Origin: a bacterium
GTDB taxonomy: Bacteria > Vulcanimicrobiota > Vulcanimicrobiia > Vulcanimicrobiales > Vulcanimicrobiaceae
NCBI GenBank assembly: GCA_021790935.1
Contig: JAJYFL010000006.1
Span: 1 to 64,000, forward strand
Length of the DNA stretch: 64,000 bases
Direction: 5' to 3'
Every line of letters begins with the position of its first letter. The first letter of the stretch is position 1. A program made the translations under genes and the position numbers. This document shows, piece by piece, positions 56,001 to 61,867 of this stretch. A model generated the notes under the pieces. That model made no database searches and had not been told where the DNA came from. It saw nothing but the letters and a program-made list of their open reading frames with translations.

Positions 56001-56096
56001 GGCAGAGCCGGCGCGCAGCGTTTCAAAGACCTCCTCGAGCGGAGGATCGCGCGCGAGCACTCGCGCCAGATCACCCAGCAGATCGCGCGTCATCAC
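53010..56096 (-). CDS. Diguanylate cyclase fused to STAND ATPase and TPR repeats
   Basis: A 1028-residue soluble signalling protein. Residues ~1-135 are GAF-like. A GGDEF domain follows (~146-310) with the start DALTQLANRRAFDAR, the substrate segment VDVDYFHAYNARYGHVAGD and the active site GGEEF at 225-229; RPLD at 216-219 is an inhibitory I-site, so the cyclase should be active and feedback-inhibited by c-di-GMP. Then comes a STAND/NB-ARC ATPase (~334-640) with FVGREAEL, the P-loop GPPGAGKT at 359-366 and Walker B LVLLDTCEH, and about ten TPR-like helical repeats (~690-990). STAND proteins switch on by ATP-driven self-assembly. It lies between mutY and nth with near-zero gaps. Physiological signal unknown. 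Confidence 0.9.
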   Translation of the reverse strand: MMTRDLLGDLARVLARDPPLEEVFETLRAGSADATSLRSFAAVIDLGDGLRPVYSHTKDAESGAGELPTSWPSLLRAVEAGTMVRGDDGGYATAAFPLRAGSDSIGAIALQSEGAGIGEAILATLETAALYLAAFLANRRLAELATRDALTQLANRRAFDARLASEWNRAAHSAQSLALILVDVDYFHAYNARYGHVAGDLCLQKIARGIAACAPRPLDLVARYGGEEFVMLLPGADERAACEAARRVLVSVSDLALDHASTTLERITVSLGVAAGVAVPDRDPTSLVELADHQLYEAKNAGRNRYVAQGHRSDTPANHERFDARHNMPSYITTFVGREAELAKLERTFRSARLATLVGPPGAGKTRLATRFAERYACCCQDGARLVELASLHDSAQLISALANVFGIREATGEGAFEALLRDLRDVEALVLLDTCEHLLGDSASTIARLLLAAPRIRVLATSREPFSIAGECVVHVGGLPPEDARQLFLERARRAGGNSDLPLDSESLDAICRKLDRLPLALELVAGHVREILEPGDAARVLSLSARAPHPRQESLYHAFDWSYRLLSEQERRLFRRLSVFALGGRVEAVREVCQSAEMPPGETETLLGSLERKSLVATENGGTRFRMLQSTAAYALQRLQEDDDAESLRNRFARYYAKASKRLLVDGGDPEYQVSLIADRVEIDNYVLALRRLLPEHLDPSGGADLLANLAGFLGRTGRHAEGRRLARLGLRHEESLDDATRGRLHRCLAVLAYGQADPATAERAARDALAAFERAGDELNAARCLQTIGSSYYMRGNFGEARDIYGRCLEIFRRAKNPHAIAAVVANLGAVETDGYCNHAVALAYADEAVDICRRIDLGYKLGSSLLTRGQIKYRIDETQAAVRDMEEACAIFERIGHPLLALALSILARCRLRLGEVGAARDAVRGAAGVYASSEPPHYVAYFLETCAWFANATGKDTMAAELTGFAERYRSRNAAVLATADVAEYDGIRNRVCGGIGAAEFERRRARGASTTLIAMLRECVLL

Positions 56097-56144
56097 GAAC
56101 CGTTCCCATGAGCGGGTCTTTTCTTCGCGCTCTCGCGCGGCACC

Positions 56145-57062
56145 TCAGTCGCGTAACGCAAGGCCGGCGCCCGATTTGGCGACGAGTCCGTCGCGCACCA
56201 GCGATTCGACCACGATACCGAACTCGCCGATGCTTCGCTCGCCGAGCTGCGGCTCCAACTCGCGGTGAAGATCGAGCAGGCTCACGCGTTTCCCCGGCGG
56301 CAGCGCTCGCAGACGGTCGACGATGCGCCCGCGTACGTAACGGGTGCTCCGCTCGAACGGAACGATCTCTTGCGGTGCGCGCCTGCGCGGATGGCGGCGC
56401 CGCGCCGCATCGAGGCTTGCGGCGTCGATCGGGGCGGCGGCACAGGCCGTTCGAATCGGGCAGATCGAGCACTTCGGCGCGCGCGCCGTGCAGATCGCCG
56501 CACCCAGGTCCATCAGACCCGAATTCCAGGCGTGTCCTCGCCCCTTCGGCACGAGCGCGCGTGCATCGGCATCGAGCGTTCGCGCGCTAGCGCTCGGCGG
56601 ATGCTCGAGGCCATACAGCCAGCGGTGGACGACGCGGCGAACGTTCGTATCGATCGCGGCATCGTCGAGATCGAAGGCAAACGCGCGGACGGCGGCGGCG
56701 GTATACGGTCCGACTCCGGGCAAGGATCGCAGCGACGCCTCGTCGGATGGCACCGCCCCGCCGAATCGTTCCATCAGCGTCCGGGCCAGCAGTTTGAGAC
56801 GAACGGCACGCGCATTGTAGCCGAGCCCCTTCCACATGCGCACCACGTCCGCGGTACTGGCCGTTGCCAGCGATTCCAAACTCGGGAACCGCTGCACGAA
56901 CGCTTCGAACGCCAGTAGCGCGCGGTCGACCTGCGTCTGCTGGAGCATGAACTCGCTCACCAGCACGCGATATGGATCGCGCGTCTTGCGCCACGGCAGG
57001 TGCGCGCGGCCGCATCGGCCGTACCAGGCCAGGAGCAGCCGATGCAACCGCCTGTGGCTCAC
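56145..57062 (-). CDS. mutY: A/G-specific adenine glycosylase MutY (short form)
   Basis: MutY removes adenine mispaired with 8-oxoguanine. The 305-residue protein shows WYGRCGRAHLPWRKTRDPYR, SEFMLQQTQVDRALLAFEAF with the catalytic Glu, the helix-hairpin-helix LPGVGPYTAAAVRAFAFD, the catalytic Asp in DDAAIDTNVRRVVHRWL and 4Fe-4S cysteines C-x6-C-x2-C-x5-C (CTARAPKCSICPIRTAC). The C-terminal MutT-like 8-oxoG-recognition domain is replaced by a short winged-helix-like end (SLLDLHRELEPQLGERSIGE), as in actinobacterial MutY. GTG 57062 overlaps the MocR stop by four bases. Confidence 0.93.
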   Translation of the reverse strand: MSHRRLHRLLLAWYGRCGRAHLPWRKTRDPYRVLVSEFMLQQTQVDRALLAFEAFVQRFPSLESLATASTADVVRMWKGLGYNARAVRLKLLARTLMERFGGAVPSDEASLRSLPGVGPYTAAAVRAFAFDLDDAAIDTNVRRVVHRWLYGLEHPPSASARTLDADARALVPKGRGHAWNSGLMDLGAAICTARAPKCSICPIRTACAAAPIDAASLDAARRRHPRRRAPQEIVPFERSTRYVRGRIVDRLRALPPGKRVSLLDLHRELEPQLGERSIGEFGIVVESLVRDGLVAKSGAGLALRD

Positions 57063-58528
57063 GAACGAACGCGCGCGATCGCCACGCCGATGCGGCGGAT
57101 GCCTTCGGCGATCTCGTCGCGGGGCACCGCCGTGAGCGCAAGCCTGAGGTTGTGGTCGCCGCCGGAGTTCGCGTAGAACGCCTCGCCGAAGAGAAACGAG
57201 GCGCCTTGCCGTTCCGACGCATCGAGCAGCGGCCGCGCGCGGATCTCGCGTGGCGTCGTTACCCACAAGTAGAATCCTCCGCCAGCTTTGCTCGTCCGAA
57301 AGGTCGCCGGCCAGTGCGCGGCAATCGCTTCGTCGGCGATGGCGCGCCGCGCGAAGAGTTCCTCCCGCAGCTGCGCGACGTGAGCGTCGTATCCCGACTG
57401 CAGGTAGTCGCGGATGGCCGCCTGCACGTAGAGGCTCGTGGCCATGTCGTGCGCCTGTTTGCGCAGCAGCAGCCGCTCGAGAATCGTCCGCGGCGCAGAG
57501 AGCCAGCCGACGCGCAGGCTCGGCGCGATCGTCTTGCTGAAGGTGCTTAAATAGACGACGTAGTCGGGAGCCAATCCGACGAGCGGCGGGTTTCCGTTTT
57601 TCGCAAGTTCGCCGTAGGGGTCGTCCTCGATGATCGGGATCCCAGCACGCCGCGCCACGGTCACCAGCCGTTCGCGCCGGTCGGCGTTCATCGTGACATT
57701 CGTAGGATTGTGGATCGACGGCATCGTGTAGATGAAGCGCGGGCGGCGCGTGCGCAGGATCGCCTCCACGTGATCGACACGCATGCCGTCGTCGTCGAGC
57801 GGCACCGGAATGGCTCTGAGCCCGCATATCTGAAAAATTTGCAGCGCGCCCGGATAACTAGGCGTCTCGACGATAATCTCGTCGCCCGGCTCGGCGAGGC
57901 TCTGTGCGACGATCATGATGCCCTGCGTCGAGCCGGTCAACACGATCACGTCCTTGGCTTGCGTGCGCGCCCCGCGATCCGTCATGCGATGCGCGATCGC
58001 CGCGCGCAGCGGTTCGTACCCCTCCGAATCGCCGTACGAGAGCACGATGCGCGGATCGGCAGCGACGCGCGAGAAACACTTCGCGAGTTCGGGGAGCGGC
58101 GACGGTTCGTCGGGCGCTACGCCCTGCACGAACGAGATGCGCCCAGGCTCCTGCTTGGCGGCGAGCTCGCCAAGCACCATGGGAAACTCGCCCACGCGCC
58201 AGGGCGGCAGCGTCACCCACCAGGGAACTGCAGCCGAGCGCTCCGGCTGCCCGGTTCGCAGCGTCGGCACGACCCGCGAACCCGACCCGACCCTCTGCTC
58301 GATCAAGCCGTCGGCCACCAGCTCGCGATAGGCGCGCACGACGGTGCTCCGGTTGACGCCGAGCCGGATCGCCAGCGTACGCTCGGGCGGCAGGCGCGTC
58401 GATTCGGGAAGCGTCCCTGCGAGGATCGACTCGCGCAGACCTTCGTAGATCTGCCGGTAGATGGGAACGATGCTGTTCCGGTCGATCGGCGGAAGCGCCC
58501 CAGGCCATCCAATTTTAGACATTCCCAC
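57059..58528 (-). CDS. MocR-type GntR/aminotransferase regulator
   Basis: A 489-residue fusion of an N-terminal GntR winged helix (PIYRQIYEGLRESILAGTLP, LAIRLGVNRSTVVRAYRELV) and a class I PLP-aminotransferase domain. The Schiff-base Lys sits in YVVYLSTFSKTIAPSLRVGW, and NPTNVTMNADRRERL contributes to PLP binding. MocR proteins usually control vitamin B6 or amino-acid genes, often divergently transcribed; here the divergent gene is lpdA. GTG 58528 is listed; ATG 58522 is an alternative. It is the first gene of the mutY-GGDEF-nth unit. Confidence 0.93.
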   Translation of the reverse strand: MGMSKIGWPGALPPIDRNSIVPIYRQIYEGLRESILAGTLPESTRLPPERTLAIRLGVNRSTVVRAYRELVADGLIEQRVGSGSRVVPTLRTGQPERSAAVPWWVTLPPWRVGEFPMVLGELAAKQEPGRISFVQGVAPDEPSPLPELAKCFSRVAADPRIVLSYGDSEGYEPLRAAIAHRMTDRGARTQAKDVIVLTGSTQGIMIVAQSLAEPGDEIIVETPSYPGALQIFQICGLRAIPVPLDDDGMRVDHVEAILRTRRPRFIYTMPSIHNPTNVTMNADRRERLVTVARRAGIPIIEDDPYGELAKNGNPPLVGLAPDYVVYLSTFSKTIAPSLRVGWLSAPRTILERLLLRKQAHDMATSLYVQAAIRDYLQSGYDAHVAQLREELFARRAIADEAIAAHWPATFRTSKAGGGFYLWVTTPREIRARPLLDASERQGASFLFGEAFYANSGGDHNLRLALTAVPRDEIAEGIRRIGVAIARVRS

Positions 58529-58662
58529 CCAATTTCGCCGGATTGGCTGGTTTCACCCCTACTTTGGTCCGCTTCACAACGCATGCGGATTGCTAAGATG
58601 AACGTGGATTGGAGTGCCGAACGATGCGCGCAGTGCATCGTCGTCGCAGTAAGGAGCGGACA

Positions 58663-60108
58663 TTGGCTGAACAACAGGTTGACGCGGTCGTCATCGGCGC
58701 CGGACCCGGCGGATACCATGCGGCGATTCGTCTGGGACAACTCGGCAAGAGCGTCATCTGCGTCGACCGCGACGAGGTCGGCGGCGTATGCCTCAATTGG
58801 GGCTGCATCCCGACGAAGGCGCTGCTCCACGTCGGCGAAATCGCACGGCAGATCTCGCATGCCGGCGCGCTCGGCCTCAAGGTCGCAGGCCTGCAAATCG
58901 ACCGGGCAGGCGTCGCCGCGTTCAAGGCCGGCGTCGTCGAAGCGAATGTCGGCGGCGTCAAGATGCTCTTCAAAGCCAATAACGTGCAGTTCGTGTACGG
59001 CGAAGCGTCCTTCAAGAGCGCGACCGAGATCCTCGTCAAGAAACGCGGCGGCGGCGAGACGACGATCGCCGCGCAGTACGTCGCGATCGCAACGGGATCG
59101 GCTCCGGTCGACGTGAAGGCGTGGCCGCGCGACGGAGAGGTGATTTTGAACTCCGACGATGCGGTTCAGATGAAGCGCATCCCCAAGAATCTCCTCGTTA
59201 TCGGCGGCGGCGTCATCGGCCTCGAGTTCGCGACCGCGTACACGCGTCTGGGCGCGAAGACGCTGGTGATCGAGGCGCTGCCTGCGATCCTTACCGGCAT
59301 CGACGCCGAGATCGGCAAGACGCTCGGACGCATCCTCAAGAAGCAGGGCGTGGAGATCCTGCTCGATACCAAGGTCGGCACCGTCGACAAGAGCGGTAAG
59401 ACCGCGAAGGTCACCTTCAACGGTGCCGGTACCGGCGGTAAGGACGAGACGCGCGAGTTCGATATGGTGCTCGTCGCGGTCGGGCGGCGCCCGGTAACCG
59501 ATGGGCTGAATCTCGCCGCCGCGGGTCTCTCTACGAACGAGAAAGGCTTCATCGACGTCGATGCGCAGCGGCGCACGAAGGTCGCCAACATATTCGCGAT
59601 CGGCGACGTAACGGGCGCTCCGATGCTCGCTCACAAAGGCATGAAAGAAGGCGTCGTCGCGGCAGAGGTGATCGGCGGCAACGGATCCGCCGCCTTCGAC
59701 CCGATTGCGATTCCGAACTGCGTCTACACCGACCCGGAAGTTGCGACCGTGGGCCTATCCGAAGAAGAGGCACGAGCGCAAGGGCACGAGCTGCGCATCG
59801 GCAAGTTCCCACTTGCCGCGAGCGGCCGCGCGCGCACGATGAACGAGACCGACGGTATGATCAAACTCGTCGGTGACGCAAAGACCGATCTTTTGCTCGG
59901 CATGCACGTCGTAGCACCGCAGGCGGAATCGCTCATCGGCGAAGGCGTGATCGCACTCGAGATGGGCGCAACGCTCGAAGACATCGGCCTCTCGATCCAC
60001 CCGCACCCAACCCTGACGGAAGGCATCATGGACGCGGCCGAAGCCGCGCATGGCAAAGCGATCCACATCGTAAACGCAAAGCCCAAAGCCCCGCCCCCGA
60101 CACGTTAG
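58663..60108 (+). CDS. lpdA: Dihydrolipoyl dehydrogenase (E3)
   Basis: Lpd reoxidises dihydrolipoyl groups of 2-oxoacid dehydrogenases and the glycine-cleavage system. The 481-residue flavoprotein has the FAD motif VVIGAGPGGYHAAIRLGQLG, the redox-active disulfide in GGVCLNWGCIPTKALLH, a second dinucleotide fold (LLVIGGGVIGLEFATAYTRL), FAIGDVTGAPMLAHKGMKEG and the C-terminal His-Glu pair in HPHPTLTEGIMDAAEAAHGK. TTG 58663 is the start, with AAGGAG at 58651-58656 six bases upstream; an in-frame ATG at 58609 lacks a site. lipB and lipA follow, so this is a lipoate-metabolism cluster. Confidence 0.97.
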   Translation: MAEQQVDAVVIGAGPGGYHAAIRLGQLGKSVICVDRDEVGGVCLNWGCIPTKALLHVGEIARQISHAGALGLKVAGLQIDRAGVAAFKAGVVEANVGGVKMLFKANNVQFVYGEASFKSATEILVKKRGGGETTIAAQYVAIATGSAPVDVKAWPRDGEVILNSDDAVQMKRIPKNLLVIGGGVIGLEFATAYTRLGAKTLVIEALPAILTGIDAEIGKTLGRILKKQGVEILLDTKVGTVDKSGKTAKVTFNGAGTGGKDETREFDMVLVAVGRRPVTDGLNLAAAGLSTNEKGFIDVDAQRRTKVANIFAIGDVTGAPMLAHKGMKEGVVAAEVIGGNGSAAFDPIAIPNCVYTDPEVATVGLSEEEARAQGHELRIGKFPLAASGRARTMNETDGMIKLVGDAKTDLLLGMHVVAPQAESLIGEGVIALEMGATLEDIGLSIHPHPTLTEGIMDAAEAAHGKAIHIVNAKPKAPPPTR

Positions 60109-60122
60109 CACGTATCATGACT

Positions 60123-60276
60123 CTATCGGTTGGGCGGCAGGTTCCCCTATGCGCGGGGCTCTGAGAATCGCCCGGAGCCAGGATGGCGGAAGGGCGATTT
60201 CAGGCAGTAGCCTTTTCCCACGGATGGGAAAAGGCGGGCGTCCCGCGCATCGGGGAACCTGCCGCCCAACCGATAG
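60123..60276. repeat. 154-nt nested inverted-repeat element
   Basis: The outer arms are 60123-60147 and 60252-60276, 25 bases and perfectly complementary. The stem continues after one mismatch with ATGCGCGGG (60149-60157) against CCCGCGCAT (60242-60250), about 35 bp in all. Inside are two further hairpins: AATCGCCC (60166-60173) with GGGCGATT (60192-60199), and GCCTTTTCCCA (60210-60220) with TGGGAAAAGGC (60225-60235) around a CGGA loop. Together this gives a multi-branch fold. No coding capacity is visible. It could be a MITE-like element, a structured RNA, or a 5' leader structure of lipB, which starts 24 bases later. No target-site duplication is evident. Confidence 0.85.
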
Positions 60277-60300
60277 CGCGAGCAACCGGGCCCAGGGACG

Positions 60301-60981
60301 ATGACAATGAATGAAACGAAACGGTCCCGGTTGTTGGATCTAGGATTGCGCCCATACCGCGAGGTGTGGGACCTACAGCGTGCCATCCACGAACGCGTTT
60401 CGCGCGGTGAGGACCCCGATACGTGGATCTTCGTCGAACACGCGCCGGTGATAACGCTCGGCCGCAAGGCGAACCGCGGGAACGTCTTGGCATCGCCGGA
60501 ACTCTTGGCCGCGCGCGGCGTGGATCTCGTCGAGATCGAACGTGGCGGCGATGTGACCTACCACGGCCCGGGGCAGATCGTCGTCTATCCGATCCTCAAA
60601 CTCGCGCGGTTTCGGGAGGTCGTTCCGCTGGTGCGCGCGCTCGAAGGCGCGGCGATCGGCGCCTGCGCGTCGTTCGGCGTTACGGCCGAGCGCTGGAGCG
60701 AGCACGCCGGCGTGTGGGTTGGCCGCGATCAGATCTGCGCGATCGGCTTAGCCGTGAAAAAGATGACGACGCTGCACGGGATCGCGCTGAACGCGTGTAC
60801 GTCCCTGGATTACGACAGGCTCATCACTCCGTGTGGCCTGGCCGAGCGCGGGATCACGAGTCTGACGCGCGAAACCGGAAGAACCGTGAGCGTGCGCGAA
60901 GCGAAGGCGGCTCTGCTCGCTTCGCTCTCCACCACATTCAACGTACGATTCGAGCCGCTCGCAGAGGTTGCGTGCGCGTGA
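60301..60981 (+). CDS. lipB: Octanoyl-[ACP]:protein N-octanoyltransferase LipB
   Basis: LipB moves an octanoyl group from ACP to lipoyl domains. The 226-residue product has RGGDVTYHGPGQIVVYPILK, the catalytic Lys region AIGLAVKKMTTLHGIALN and the acyl-enzyme Cys in LITPCGLAERGITSL. The start ATG 60301 follows the structured element closely; MNETKRSR two codons later is also possible. Its stop overlaps the lipA start (GTGA), so octanoylation and sulfur insertion are made together. Confidence 0.96.
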   Translation: MTMNETKRSRLLDLGLRPYREVWDLQRAIHERVSRGEDPDTWIFVEHAPVITLGRKANRGNVLASPELLAARGVDLVEIERGGDVTYHGPGQIVVYPILKLARFREVVPLVRALEGAAIGACASFGVTAERWSEHAGVWVGRDQICAIGLAVKKMTTLHGIALNACTSLDYDRLITPCGLAERGITSLTRETGRTVSVREAKAALLASLSTTFNVRFEPLAEVACA

Positions 60982-61859
60982 CGAGATTAGAGCCCGCCAC
61001 CGAACGCATTCCGAAACCGCACTGGTTGAAGGTGCCGCTGCCTCATGGCGACGAGTACGAACGCGTCAAGGCAAAGGTTAACGCCCTCGCACTCAACACC
61101 GTCTGCAAAGAGGCGAGGTGCCCGAACCTCGCCGAATGCTGGGGCGCGGGGACCGCGACCATCATGATTCTCGGAGATACCTGTACGCGCGGTTGCCGCT
61201 TTTGTAACGTGAAGACCGGCAATCCGAAGGGCTTCGTCGACTGGCTCGAACCGGCGCGCGTCGCGAACGCAGTGCGCGATCTCGGCTGGAAGTATCTGGT
61301 CGTGACGGCCGTGGACCGCGACGATCTTGCGGACGGGGGCGCGCTTATCTTCGCGAATACGGTGCGGGCGATTCGCGAACGCGCCCCGGAAAGTAAGGTA
61401 GAGATCCTCACCGGCGACTACCGCGGCGATCTCGCGGCGCTCGACATCGTGCTCGATGCGGCGCCGGACGTTTTCGCGCACAACCTGGAGACGGTGCGCC
61501 GGCTGACGCCTCGCGTGCGGGACAAGCGCGCGAATTACGATCAGTCCCTGCGCGTGCTCGCCCATGCGAAAAAACGCACGCCCGCCGGCTTCACGAAGAC
61601 GTCCCTCATGATCGGCCTCTCCGAGACCGACGAAGAGATCGAGGCTGCCATGGAGGACGCACGCGGCGTAGGCGTCGACATCCTCACCATGGGCCAGTAC
61701 CTGCAGCCGACCAAGAAGCACCTCGCCGTGCATGAGTTCGTAACGCCGGAGAGGTTCCACCGCCTCGGGGCTCTGGCGAAGTCCAAAGGCTTCCACCAAG
61801 TCGTTTCGAGCCCGCTCTCGCGTAGTTCGTACCACGCCGAACAAGCCTTCCGCGCCTAG
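60978..61859 (+). CDS. lipA: Lipoyl synthase LipA
   Basis: LipA is a radical-SAM enzyme that inserts two sulfurs into octanoyl-lipoyl domains. The 293-residue protein has the auxiliary cluster cysteines CKEARCPNLAEC and the radical-SAM motif CTRGCRFCNV, then TAVDRDDLADGGALIFANTV, TILTGD-like VEILTGDYRGD, and the closing RSSYHAEQAF with the conserved serine ligand. GTG 60978 overlaps the lipB stop. The open frame further upstream is antisense-like within lipB and is not used. Confidence 0.96.
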   Translation: MTRLEPATERIPKPHWLKVPLPHGDEYERVKAKVNALALNTVCKEARCPNLAECWGAGTATIMILGDTCTRGCRFCNVKTGNPKGFVDWLEPARVANAVRDLGWKYLVVTAVDRDDLADGGALIFANTVRAIRERAPESKVEILTGDYRGDLAALDIVLDAAPDVFAHNLETVRRLTPRVRDKRANYDQSLRVLAHAKKRTPAGFTKTSLMIGLSETDEEIEAAMEDARGVGVDILTMGQYLQPTKKHLAVHEFVTPERFHRLGALAKSKGFHQVVSSPLSRSSYHAEQAFRA

Positions 61860-61867
61860 GCTCCTAG

